From Caulobacter sp. (lineage in GTDB: Bacteria; Pseudomonadota; Alphaproteobacteria; Caulobacterales; Caulobacteraceae), in assembly GCA_029866155.1 (NCBI GenBank), contig JARWZW010000049.1:1-64000 (forward strand): a stretch of 64,000 bases of DNA, written 5' to 3'. The position numbers and the translations under genes were made by a program. Of this stretch, positions 43,035-51,755 are shown one piece after another. The notes below the pieces were generated by a model. That model saw nothing but the letters and a program-made list of their open reading frames with translations. It was not told where the DNA came from and ran no database searches. Every line of letters begins with the position of its first letter. Within the stretch, counting starts at the first letter, position 1.

Positions 43035-43451
43035 CTAACGGCGCTTCTTGGCCTGACGTCCGCCCTGGCCGAGGCCCATTTGCTTGGCCAGATCAGAACG
43101 GGCCTTGGCGTAGTTCGGCGCGACCATGGGGTAATCCTTGGCCAGGCCCCATTTGGCCCGGTAATCTTCCGGGCTCATGTCGTACTTGGTCCGCAGGTGG
43201 CGCTTCAGCGACTTGAACTTGCGGCCGTCCTCCAGACAGATAAGGAAATCGGGCGTGATCGAACGCTTCACGGGGACCGCCGGCTCCTTCGGAACGATCT
43301 CGACCGTCTCAACGCCGGTTACAACACCGCTCAGCGCCTTGTGGACCGATTGGATCAGGTTCGGAATTTCGCTCGCCGCAACTGTGTTGTTGCCCAGATA
43401 GGCCGACACGATATCGGTCGTCATTTCGATAATGGCGGATTTGTCTTCCAT
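43035..43451 (-). CDS. mucR: MucR/Ros-family transcriptional regulator
   Basis: A zinc-finger-type regulator of 138 aa that in alphaproteobacteria controls exopolysaccharide, motility and cell-cycle genes by binding AT-rich DNA. The N-terminal oligomerisation part reads EMTTDIVSAYLGNNTVA, and the DNA-binding part CLEDGRKFKSLKRHLRTKYD. The finger positions are Cys 72, Asp 75, His 85 and Lys 89, so the last expected His is a Lys. The start MEDKSAII is preferred; an ATG five codons upstream (43466) and one further up are alternatives. It has its own terminator. Confidence 0.9.
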   Translation of the reverse strand: MEDKSAIIEMTTDIVSAYLGNNTVAASEIPNLIQSVHKALSGVVTGVETVEIVPKEPAVPVKRSITPDFLICLEDGRKFKSLKRHLRTKYDMSPEDYRAKWGLAKDYPMVAPNYAKARSDLAKQMGLGQGGRQAKKRR

Positions 43452-43825
43452 GTCGCTCTGTTCCATTTTGGCTGACTTGCCCGGGACCTTGCCCCCGGCG
43501 AATGTTCGGTTAAATGGGGCATAGTCTGTGTCGAGTTTCAATACAACCCCGCATCAGATATTCAAAGTGACAGTACAGGCCGATTTTGGATTTCAATCCC
43601 CGAAAGCGGACCAAGCAGTTTCAGATGCCGGAAATGGGTTCATTTTTTGATTGTACCCCGGGCAGACTGAAGACAGCCTGGCCGGGCTGCGGGGCGCCAG
43701 GGCACTTTCAAATCAGAATCAGCTTCCGGGGTTCGCCCGGTCCAGAAAGACCGGGCGCTGGATCAGGGACAAGAAATGCTCGGCGCGCACCCGGCGAAGG
43801 GCGAGCTGGTCCGTTCGAGTATGTG
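43452..43825. other. Intergenic region upstream of mucR
   Basis: These 374 bases separate mucR from the second DUF2336 gene. The part at 43500-43660 is more AT-rich than its surroundings and is the likely mucR promoter and possible autoregulatory site. I see no convincing gene, RNA or terminator. Confidence 0.5.
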
Positions 43826-45070
43826 CTATCGGCCGAAATCGCGACCCAGGGCCAGCATGGCGGCGCGTTGGGGCGTGGAGAAGCTGTCGACCGCAGCCTC
43901 TTCCCCCTCCCGGATCGCCCGCACGAGATTGGGAGTCAGGGCCGAGGACAACGCCCAGTTCCAGTAGCGGAGAACGGTTTGCGCGCGATCGACCGCGATG
44001 GAGTCGAAAACGGTCAGCACCCGCTCCAGCGCCGGCGAGATATTGCCGGCCGCATCCGTTTCCGGCCTGCGCAATCCCCGCCAGAGTGAGCGCACCGCCG
44101 CGCGGGGCAGGCCCGTCGCCTTGCAGAGGATCGCGAGGGACTCCCCGCCCGTATCGGTGAGAATCTTGGCGCCGGTCATCGGCTTGATACCCGACAGATA
44201 GCTGATTTCTTCGGTCAGTTCGCGGGACAGCCCCCGTTCAGCTTCCTGCACCGCCTCGTCCAGGCTGCCGAACCGGCTGCGGGCGATGGCGCTGCGATTG
44301 CGTTGTCTACGCTCGATGAACTGCAGAGCCTTGCGGGTCAGAGGATCCCGCCACCCCTCCTCCGCCGCCATGCTGAATACGTCGCTTACGGCGTCCTGAA
44401 GGACTTCTCGCGAGACGGCGAACCGCTGCAGAATAGCGCGCCGGCTGTCGGCGTCAGCCCACCAGAAGACGATATAGGCATGACTCGGCCGCAACTCCTG
44501 ACGTTTGAGCAACAGGGAGGCATGCCTGAGGTTTTCCCGGCTGGACGCCACGATCATCTCGATTGCGCCATGGCTCAACCTGGCCAGGTCGTTACGCAAC
44601 AGGGCCTCGATGACGGGATCTTCCCGTTGCTGGACCAGCACATCGGCAACCGTTTCACCCACGCCGCGCCGCTGGGCGATCATGCGGCGGTGGTCCATGT
44701 CGGAGAACAGTGCGCAATCGATCAGATCGGCGTCCCCAAGGGAGGGGCAGTTTTCCAGTAGGGCTCCTGCGACAGAGATATCGTCCCGCAAAAGCATGCG
44801 AGCCAGTGCCGAAGGAATATCCGCAAGATTGGCCAGTCGCCGCGCGACCTTGGCCCGTTCCTCTGGCGCAGCTTCACGCAGCACCTCGATCAGCAGGTCG
44901 GCCGTCATGGCCCGCTCGAAGGCGTTGACCCGGCTGGCCGGAAGGCAGACCACGTCGGCCAGGCGCTTCAGCAGGCTGGCCCTGGAGCGCACGGAAGCCG
45001 GCGACGCCGGGGCGTCGTCCAAAGACCCGGCGCCGGGGGACGGGGTGCGCGAAAGGGCGGGCTCGCTCAT
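43826..45070 (-). CDS. DUF2336 domain protein (second copy)
   Basis: A 414-aa paralogue of the DUF2336 protein at 28303-29400. It shares LLRDDISVAGALLENCPSL (about residue 95), the repeated helical layout and a C-terminal YWNWALSSAL segment. A Pro/Ser/Ala-rich N-terminal extension (residues 1-30) is absent from the first copy. GGAG lies 5 bases before the ATG. It stands alone between intergenic gaps. Family function unknown. Confidence 0.85.
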   Translation of the reverse strand: MSEPALSRTPSPGAGSLDDAPASPASVRSRASLLKRLADVVCLPASRVNAFERAMTADLLIEVLREAAPEERAKVARRLANLADIPSALARMLLRDDISVAGALLENCPSLGDADLIDCALFSDMDHRRMIAQRRGVGETVADVLVQQREDPVIEALLRNDLARLSHGAIEMIVASSRENLRHASLLLKRQELRPSHAYIVFWWADADSRRAILQRFAVSREVLQDAVSDVFSMAAEEGWRDPLTRKALQFIERRQRNRSAIARSRFGSLDEAVQEAERGLSRELTEEISYLSGIKPMTGAKILTDTGGESLAILCKATGLPRAAVRSLWRGLRRPETDAAGNISPALERVLTVFDSIAVDRAQTVLRYWNWALSSALTPNLVRAIREGEEAAVDSFSTPQRAAMLALGRDFGR

Positions 45071-45261
45071 GTTGGCTCCGGCTGCAGGGGACAGATTATG
45101 TCCGGTGCATTAACTAGCCGTGACGAACCCGCCAGATCGGCCAGGGTATGGCCCGATAGACGTGAGAAGTCCATCGGACCGAACCAGTCCCTGACCTGTT
45201 GAACCAGAGCCTGTTTCAATGTTCTGACCGCTTGGATCAAAAAGGGACAGGCGCCCGGGTC

Positions 45262-46137
45262 CTATTGGAACTCGGGCTCGACCCATTCCGGCCAGATATC
45301 GGGCAGGTCGGAGGAAACGCTGTTGGGGTACTGCGGCGCACGCTTCTCGAGGAAAGAGGTCACGCCTTCCTTCGCATCGCCCTGGGCGCCCCGGAACATG
45401 ATGGCCCGGCTGTCGGACTTGTGAGCTTCCATGGGATGGGACGCGCCGGCGTTGCGCCAGAGCATCTGGCGGGTCAGGGCGATACTGACGGGCGCAGTAT
45501 TGTCGACGATCTCGCGGGCCAAGGCGCGCGCCGCCGGCAGCAGGTCATCAGGCTCGTGCAGCGACCGGACCAGACCACCGTCAAGGGCCTCCTGGGCGCC
45601 GAACACCCGGCCGGTATAGCACCATTCCAGGGCCTGCTGCATGCCGACCAGCCGCGGCAGGAACCAGGAGGACGCCGCTTCGGGCGTGATGCCGCGACGG
45701 GCGAACACAAACCCGAACTTGGCGGCCGTGGAGGCCAGGCGGATGTCCATCGGCAGCTGCATGGTGACGCCGATGCCCACGGCGGCGCCATTGATGGCCC
45801 CGATGACCGGCTTCAGGCAGTCATAGATTCGCAGGGTCAGGCGACCGCCGCCATCGCGATAGACGCCGTTGACCTTGCCTGACTCACGGGTGTCGTTGCC
45901 CTGTTTGGCGTAGTCAAACGTCGCGCCGCCGCTGCCGAGATCTGCGCCCGCGCAGAAGGCCCGGCCGGATCCGGTCACGATCACCGCCTTGACCGCGTCA
46001 TCGGCGTCGATAGCGTCAAAGGCGTCGATCATCTCGAGCATCATCTGGCCGGTGAAGGCGTTCATCCGGTCAGGCCGGTTGAGCGTTATGGTCGCGATGC
46101 CGTCTTCAACGGAATAGAGGATGGTTTCGTAGTTCAT
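45262..46137 (-). CDS. Crotonase-fold enoyl-CoA hydratase/isomerase family protein
   Basis: A 291-aa crotonase. ATITLNRPDRMNAF near residue 14 and the oxyanion loop GRAFCAGADLGSGG near 60 are clear. At the first catalytic position of enoyl-CoA hydratases the sequence is AAVGIGVTMQLPMD, without the usual Glu; the second region reads GITPEAASSWFLP and keeps a Glu. This pattern points to an isomerase-like, hydrolase-like or altered activity. AGGAG precedes the ATG. It ends the minus-strand arm of a divergent acyl-metabolism locus, 216 bases after the P450. Confidence 0.9.
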   Translation of the reverse strand: MNYETILYSVEDGIATITLNRPDRMNAFTGQMMLEMIDAFDAIDADDAVKAVIVTGSGRAFCAGADLGSGGATFDYAKQGNDTRESGKVNGVYRDGGGRLTLRIYDCLKPVIGAINGAAVGIGVTMQLPMDIRLASTAAKFGFVFARRGITPEAASSWFLPRLVGMQQALEWCYTGRVFGAQEALDGGLVRSLHEPDDLLPAARALAREIVDNTAPVSIALTRQMLWRNAGASHPMEAHKSDSRAIMFRGAQGDAKEGVTSFLEKRAPQYPNSVSSDLPDIWPEWVEPEFQ

Positions 46138-46353
46138 TTTGCGACTCCTAGGGGCGGTTCAGTGTTTCCTGACGCCCAAGCAATCCTATGGACCCCACGG
46201 AAAGCAAGACGCCCTCATGACTTGGGCTCCATTACGATCCCGATCGGGCGCGATCCCTGGAGATGGCGTGCTTCAGCCCTCGTATCGGGTGCCTGCTGTC
46301 CTTGATATCTAGGCCGCGACGACGCCTCGCGACGGGTCCACGGCCTGTGATCT

Positions 46354-47694
46354 TCAGGCCGCCCGCTGCCCGGGCGTGAAACTGACGCCCAGGCTCCGGA
46401 TCGCATGGACGAAATTGTTCGGCGCAATATCGATCTCGCCGTTCCAGCGGATATCAGGGAACCGGCCCAGCATCTGGCGCCAGGTCTCTTCCAGCTGCAG
46501 CTGGGCGACCCGCTTGCCGATACAGACGTGGGGACCGTAGCCGAAGGCGATATGCTTGTCAGCATTGGCGCGGGTGACATCCAGGCGGTCAGGATCGGCA
46601 AACACCGTCTCGTCCCGGTTGGCGGCTCCGTAATACATGACCACCTTCTGCCCCTCGAGGATGGTCTGGCCGTTGACCACCGCATCCCGGGTCGCCGTGC
46701 GGCGCATGTAGATCACGGGGCTGACCATGCGGATGAACTCGTTGACGGCGCCGGGAAGCAGGCTGGCGTCATTGATCAGCTTCTGCCGCTCGGCCGGATG
46801 TTCGGTCACCAGCTTCATGGACCCGGACAGGGTGTTGCGGGTGGTGTCATTGCCGGCAAAGACGATCAGCAGCCAGGACCCGTCCAGATACTCGTCTGAC
46901 AGCAGCTCCCCCTCGACCTGGGCGCGGGCGATGGCGCTCATGAGGTCCGGCTGGGGGTCGGCACGGCGCTTGTGGAGCATGGCCCGGCCATACTCGAACA
47001 TCTCTTCGACATTGCTGTTGAAGTCCTGGATGAACTGCATCAGCTCCAGGGTCGGCTGGGCCGGCGCGGCGGCCTGCTCCGCCGCCAGGTTCTGGGCCAT
47101 TTCCAGATAATGCATCCATTTCAGGAATTTCGGCCGGTCCTCTGCCGGCACGCCGAGGATCTCGCACAGGGTGAACAGCGGCAACTGCGAGGAAAACGCC
47201 TCGACCATGTCGCATTCGCCCCGCGCCGCCATGGCGTCCAGCAGACGGGTCACCTCAGCTCGGACCTTCAGGGTCAGATCCCGCAGGTAGCCCGGGGTGA
47301 AATAGGGCATATGCTCTCGGCGCAACTGCATGTGGTTTGGTTCGTCCATGTTGATCATGGCGTCCATCGAGGCCCGGTACAGCAGGGCATGCCGGCTTTC
47401 GGGCTTGCCAATGGCCATCAGGATTCCACCCCGCGCCGAACTGAACGTCTCCGGGTCACCATTGACGGTCATGACATCGGCATGGCGGGTCACGGCCCAG
47501 AACCCCGGGCCGCCCAACGGCTCCGGATGCCACATGACCGGCGCCTCGGCCCGCATCCGGGCGAAATCGGCATAAGGCTGGCCCTGCATGAAGCGGCCGA
47601 TGTCCGCCAGATTGACTCCCTCCAGGGTCGGATAGGTCAGGGAACCACCGGGACCGGCACGGCCCTCGACGACGGTCTGGCTAAGCAGCTGCAT
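46354..47694 (-). CDS. Cytochrome P450
   Basis: A 446-aa soluble bacterial P450. The I-helix oxygen-activation motif is FAGNDTTRNTLSG (about residue 278), ExxR is EFIR in the K helix, and the haem-thiolate loop FGYGPHVCIGKRVA places the axial Cys near 389. The start MQLLSQTV was chosen because GGAG lies 6 bases upstream; the longer frame has no signal. It needs ferredoxin partners that are not in this window. With the acyl-CoA ligase and hydratases nearby, a lipid, terpenoid or steroid substrate is likely, though not shown. Confidence 0.93.
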   Translation of the reverse strand: MQLLSQTVVEGRAGPGGSLTYPTLEGVNLADIGRFMQGQPYADFARMRAEAPVMWHPEPLGGPGFWAVTRHADVMTVNGDPETFSSARGGILMAIGKPESRHALLYRASMDAMINMDEPNHMQLRREHMPYFTPGYLRDLTLKVRAEVTRLLDAMAARGECDMVEAFSSQLPLFTLCEILGVPAEDRPKFLKWMHYLEMAQNLAAEQAAAPAQPTLELMQFIQDFNSNVEEMFEYGRAMLHKRRADPQPDLMSAIARAQVEGELLSDEYLDGSWLLIVFAGNDTTRNTLSGSMKLVTEHPAERQKLINDASLLPGAVNEFIRMVSPVIYMRRTATRDAVVNGQTILEGQKVVMYYGAANRDETVFADPDRLDVTRANADKHIAFGYGPHVCIGKRVAQLQLEETWRQMLGRFPDIRWNGEIDIAPNNFVHAIRSLGVSFTPGQRAA

Positions 47695-47773
47695 GGGAGT
47701 CTCCGGCCCGTTTGTTCGGTATTGGGGGTCTAGACTAGGTTGTTCCAGCCGGGCGCCAAGCCGTGACCCCACG

Positions 47774-48505
47774 TCAAAGGCAAAGTCTGTGAGCCGCCAG
47801 CCGGTCATAAAAGGGGCGGGCGGCGTCGGCGATGGCCTGAAGATGGCCGGCAAGCGCCGGTCGGGCTTCGCTGACCGGCGGTGCAAAGCCCGTCGACCGT
47901 TCAACGGCGTCATACCAGGCCGGGGCCCAGACCCCATCGCTGTCGCGAGGGCCGGGCGGCCAGGCCAGCATGGTTTCCGAAAAGGAAATTTGCAACGCCT
48001 CGCACAGCCGGTTCAGCATGGCCCGGGGCGAGGTCAGCACATCGCGCCCCTCGACAACAGGCGGGGCGTGGCCCAGCCGGTCGCATTCACGATCAAAAAG
48101 CTCGGCCTGTCGTTCGAAGCCGATGTCGGCCAGGGTCACATCCTCCCGCTTGACGGCATAGCTGGCCAGGACCGGCTCAGGCTGGCGGATCAGGAAGGCG
48201 TTGCGACAATGGGCCGTCCAGTCGATATCCGCGCCTGGTGGAATATGGTGGGTCATGTGCTTCTGATAGAAGACCTCGGTGCCACTCGGGCCAGGCCCTG
48301 AAAGTGTGCGGATGACCGCGCTCCGGTCAGTGGGCTGCGAGGCCAGGACGGCATCCCGCATCGGATGGTCGAGGCCCGTCTCCAGCAGGTAGGCGGCGTA
48401 GAAGGGCTCGTCGACCACCGCCGTGTCCGGGCGATTCTCGAAGCTGCGCATCATGGCCGTAGAGATGTTGCGGGGGCCTGACCACATGGCGATCCGGATG
48501 GTCAA
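47774..48505 (-). CDS. Sulfotransferase-like P-loop protein
   Basis: A 243-aa protein with the P-loop-like WSGPRNISTAMMRSFENR near residue 8, the position of the PAPS 5'-phosphosulfate loop in sulfotransferases. TAVVDEPFYAAYL and a C-terminal GVWAPAWYDAVERSTGF follow. The same motifs occur, as I recall, in the N-terminal part of plant branched-chain aminotransferase-like proteins. Its ATG overlaps the stop of the class IV aminotransferase-like gene by four bases. Actual sulfotransferase activity is untested for this subgroup. Confidence 0.8.
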   Translation of the reverse strand: MTIRIAMWSGPRNISTAMMRSFENRPDTAVVDEPFYAAYLLETGLDHPMRDAVLASQPTDRSAVIRTLSGPGPSGTEVFYQKHMTHHIPPGADIDWTAHCRNAFLIRQPEPVLASYAVKREDVTLADIGFERQAELFDRECDRLGHAPPVVEGRDVLTSPRAMLNRLCEALQISFSETMLAWPPGPRDSDGVWAPAWYDAVERSTGFAPPVSEARPALAGHLQAIADAARPFYDRLAAHRLCL

Positions 48506-49413
48506 AGGCCGGCCTCACGATCCTTCAGCGCTTCATACAGGCCCCTTAACCGCGCGGTGAGCGGACCCGGAAGTCGTTCGCGCAGGACCCGCCCATCGAT
48601 CTGGCGCACCGGCGTCAAGCCACCGAAGGTGCCAGTCACGAAGGCCTCATCCGCGGCAGCAGGATCCTCCGCCGGATAGTCGCCCAGGGCGATGGGAATG
48701 TCGTTCGACCGGCACAGGGCGATGACATTGGCCCGGGTCACCCCGTTAAAACAGTAGTCACCTCGCGAGGTCCTGACCTGGCCATCCTTGACCCAGAAGA
48801 GGTTGGTGGCGTTACAGCTGGAAACAAAGCCGTGCGGATCCAGCATGATCCCCTCGTCGGCCCCCAGTCGGATGGCCTCCTGCAGGGCGATGATCAGATT
48901 CAGCCGGCTGTGGGAGTTCAGCCGCATGTCGAACATCGAGGCGGGACTGCATCGGATCGATACCGTCGCCAGGGTCAGGCCCTCCGTGACGATGGCGGGA
49001 CTAGGCGATTTCCATTCGGCCAGGATCACCACGGTCGGATTGCCCAGGGCATTGCGCGGGTCCTGGTTGGCCGCCGCCTTGGGACCCCTGGTCACCATCA
49101 GGCGCAGATGGACCCCATCTGTCATCTCATTGGCCGCCAGAAGCTGGTTCAGGGCCTCGACCACGCCCTGCCGGGAGAGGCCAATGTCCAGGTCGATGGC
49201 CGCAGCGCCCGCGAACAGACGGTCCAGATGGGCGTCCAGAAAGACCAGCGTCCGCTTGTGGAGCCGCAGCCCTTCCCAGACCCCGTCACCGACCACGAAG
49301 CCTGCATCGAAGATCGAGACCTTCGCTTCCGATTTCGGAACAAGCGCCCCGTTGAGCCAGACCAGGGCGGTCGCGTTGCGTGGATCAGCGGCGAAATCCT
49401 GACTGCCGGCCAT
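48502..49413 (-). CDS. Class IV aminotransferase-like protein lacking the PLP lysine
   Basis: A 303-aa fold-type IV (BCAT/D-amino acid transaminase) protein: DAGFVVGDGVWEGLR near 38, a Glu in the SSCNATNLFWVKDG segment and GVTRANVIALC near 230. The segment that should carry the Schiff-base lysine reads SPASMFDMRLNSHSRLNLI, with Arg 164 in the place I expect for Lys and no lysine anywhere in it. It may therefore not be a working transaminase. GAGGA precedes the ATG. It is coupled to the sulfotransferase-like gene and divergent from the acyl-CoA ligase. Confidence 0.85.
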   Translation of the reverse strand: MAGSQDFAADPRNATALVWLNGALVPKSEAKVSIFDAGFVVGDGVWEGLRLHKRTLVFLDAHLDRLFAGAAAIDLDIGLSRQGVVEALNQLLAANEMTDGVHLRLMVTRGPKAAANQDPRNALGNPTVVILAEWKSPSPAIVTEGLTLATVSIRCSPASMFDMRLNSHSRLNLIIALQEAIRLGADEGIMLDPHGFVSSCNATNLFWVKDGQVRTSRGDYCFNGVTRANVIALCRSNDIPIALGDYPAEDPAAADEAFVTGTFGGLTPVRQIDGRVLRERLPGPLTARLRGLYEALKDREAGL

Positions 49414-49596
49414 GATAGTCCTCGAACCATTGAAGCCCGCTCCTTAGCGGTTCCGGCCGACCACACCAAATCTGCAGGCGAAACGCCACGTCATTCCTTA
49501 ACGGCGCCCCCTTGAGCCCGCCGTCTGGACGCGCTTCTATCCGACAACTCAACTGAACAACGATAACCGCCCAAGCCGGTGGATCCGAGGAAGCCC

Positions 49597-51135
49597 ATGC
49601 ACCCGACCATTTTCGCCCAGAGCCACCCCGACCGCGCCGCCTATATCATGGCCTCGAACGGCGAGACGGTGACCTACAGGGAGCTGGACGAACGCTCCAA
49701 CCAGGGGGCCCAGCTATTCCGGTCCCTGGGACTGGGGGTCGGCGACGTGATCGCTGTCTTCATGGACAACAATCCCCGCTATTTCGAGATCGCTTGGGCC
49801 GGACAGCGGTCAGGCCTCTACTACACTTGCATCTCGTCCAAACTGACGGCCAGCGAGGTCGAATACATCCTCAAGGACTGCGGCGCGAAGGTGCTGATCA
49901 CGTCGGCGGCCATGGGCGCCGTGGCGGACGAGGTCGCCGCCCTGGCGCCGGACCTCAAGCTCTACATGGTCGGTGGGACACGCGGCCCCTATGAAAGCTT
50001 CGAGGACGCCCGCGCCGCCATGCCCGCCACGCCGATCGCCGATGAGACGGCCGGCTCAGACATGCTCTACTCTTCCGGCACAACCGGACGGCCCAAGGGC
50101 GTCAAGCCCGCCCTGACCGGCGCCCCGATCGATGCGCCCAACGCCCTGCAGATGATGACCCAGGCCCTGTTCGGCTTCCCGGACGGCTGCGTCTATATCT
50201 CTCCTGCCCCGCTGTACCATGCAGCGCCCCTGCGCTGGTGCATGAGCGTCCACAAGCTGGGCGGGACTGTCGTGGTGATGGAGCGGTTCGACCCCGAGAA
50301 CGCCCTGGCCCTGATCGAAAAATACAGGGTTCAGTGCGGCCAGTTCGTGCCGACCCATTTCGTCCGGATGCTGAAACTGCCGGAAGAGGCGCGCAGCCGC
50401 TACGACCTGTCCTCAATGACCTCGGCGGTGCATGCTGCGGCCCCCTGCCCTGTGCCGGTCAAGGAACAGATGATCGCCTGGTGGGGCCCGATCATCCACG
50501 AATACTATGCCGGAACCGAGGGCAACGGCTTCTGCTACATTGGCTCGGCCGACTGGCTGAACCACAAGGGATCCGTCGGCAAGGCTGTGATGGGCGAGCT
50601 TCGCATCTGCGACGAGGAGGGCGATTCCCTGCCGCCGCGGGCCGAAGGTCAGGTCTATTTCGAGAATGGACCGCCGATCAACTACCACAACGACCCGGTC
50701 AAGACCGCCGAGAGCTACAACAAGCACGGCTGGACCAGCCTGGGCGATGTCGGCTGGATGGATGAGGACGGGTTTCTCTATCTGACCGACCGCAAGAGCT
50801 TCATGATCATCTCGGGGGGCGTGAACATTTACCCGCAGGAGATCGAGAACATCCTGGTCACCCATCCCAAGGTGACTGATGCGGCTGTGGTCGGCGGCCC
50901 CGACGAGGAAATGGGCGAAAAGGTCATCGCGGTCATTCAGCCTGCGGACCTGTCAGCCTCCCGCGAGGAACTGGCCGCCGAATTGATGGCCTACTGCCGC
51001 GCCAATCTCAGCCATGTGAAGACCCCCCGGGTCTTCGACTTCATGGACGAACTGCCCCGCCACGCAACGGGCAAGCTCTACAAACGCCTGATCCGCGACG
51101 CCTATTGGGGCAAGTCGGACTCGAAGATCGTCTGA
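49597..51135 (+). CDS. Acyl-CoA synthetase (AMP-dependent ligase)
   Basis: A 512-aa adenylate-forming enzyme that activates a carboxylic acid to its CoA thioester. Motifs: YSSGTTGRPKGV (P-loop, about 158), EYYAGTEGNGF, LGDVGWMDEDGFLYLTDR and the catalytic Lys in ATGKLYKR near the C-terminus. The start MHPTIFAQ was chosen because GAGGAAG lies directly upstream; a GTG six codons earlier is weaker. It heads the plus-strand arm of the divergent locus and is followed by a MaoC hydratase gene. Medium- or long-chain, or a cyclic acid; the substrate cannot be read. Confidence 0.92.
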   Translation: MHPTIFAQSHPDRAAYIMASNGETVTYRELDERSNQGAQLFRSLGLGVGDVIAVFMDNNPRYFEIAWAGQRSGLYYTCISSKLTASEVEYILKDCGAKVLITSAAMGAVADEVAALAPDLKLYMVGGTRGPYESFEDARAAMPATPIADETAGSDMLYSSGTTGRPKGVKPALTGAPIDAPNALQMMTQALFGFPDGCVYISPAPLYHAAPLRWCMSVHKLGGTVVVMERFDPENALALIEKYRVQCGQFVPTHFVRMLKLPEEARSRYDLSSMTSAVHAAAPCPVPVKEQMIAWWGPIIHEYYAGTEGNGFCYIGSADWLNHKGSVGKAVMGELRICDEEGDSLPPRAEGQVYFENGPPINYHNDPVKTAESYNKHGWTSLGDVGWMDEDGFLYLTDRKSFMIISGGVNIYPQEIENILVTHPKVTDAAVVGGPDEEMGEKVIAVIQPADLSASREELAAELMAYCRANLSHVKTPRVFDFMDELPRHATGKLYKRLIRDAYWGKSDSKIV

Positions 51136-51230
51136 GCCCGTCAGGGCAAGCCTGGCTTGAGAGCGATGGCCGCCCGTGGCATGTCGCCTCTCAAGGCCAT
51201 GAAACCGGAACTCCAGGAAGGAATATCGCG

Positions 51231-51677
51231 ATGAAAGAAGTTGCGTACAACGATCTGCACACCTTGGTCGGCCAGGAAGTGGGCGTCAGCGACTGGGTCG
51301 AAATCACGCAGGAGCGTGTGAACCAGTTCGCCGAGGCCACGGGCGACCACCAGTGGATACACGTCGATGTCGAACGGGCGACCCGTGAAATGGGCGGCCC
51401 CATCGCCCACGGCTACCTGACCCTCTCCCTGATCCCGTTCCTCGGCGCCGGCCTGCTGCGCGTCAGCGGCGTGACCCGGGGCATCAACTACGGCTCGGAC
51501 AAGGTGCGCTTCACCAATATGGTCCGCGTCGGAAAGAAGGTGCGCATGCGCCAGAAGCTGCTGGCCGTCGAGGCCAAGGCTGGCGGCCTGCAGATGAAGA
51601 ACGAATGCACCATCGAGATCGAGGGTGAAGAGCGTCCGGCCTGCGTCGCCGAGACGATTTCGGTGATCTACGGCTGA
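51231..51677 (+). CDS. MaoC-family hot-dog-fold dehydratase/hydratase
   Basis: A 148-aa (R)-specific enoyl-CoA hydratase-like protein. The hydratase-2 catalytic stretch ATGDHQWIHVD (Asp and His, about residue 36) and GPIAHGYLTLSLIP are present, and KVRFTNMVRVGKKVR follows. The start MKEVAYND is supported by AGGAAGGA; the frame is open upstream into the ligase gene. It is likely co-transcribed with the acyl-CoA ligase and ends at a strong terminator. Confidence 0.92.
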   Translation: MKEVAYNDLHTLVGQEVGVSDWVEITQERVNQFAEATGDHQWIHVDVERATREMGGPIAHGYLTLSLIPFLGAGLLRVSGVTRGINYGSDKVRFTNMVRVGKKVRMRQKLLAVEAKAGGLQMKNECTIEIEGEERPACVAETISVIYG

Positions 51678-51710
51678 CCTGAGCCCGCTGAGGACATCGA
51701 CCGGAAACAG

Positions 51711-51755
51711 GGCCTCCCGGCCGCGCCGATGGCGCGGGCGGGAGGCCTTTTCTTT
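51711..51755 (+). terminator. Rho-independent terminator after the MaoC gene
   Basis: A 9-bp outer stem GGCCTCCCG / CGGGAGGCC, with further pairing in the loop region (GCGC), followed by TTTTCTTT at 51748-51755. It also lies at the 3' end of the convergent PilZ gene. Confidence 0.92.
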
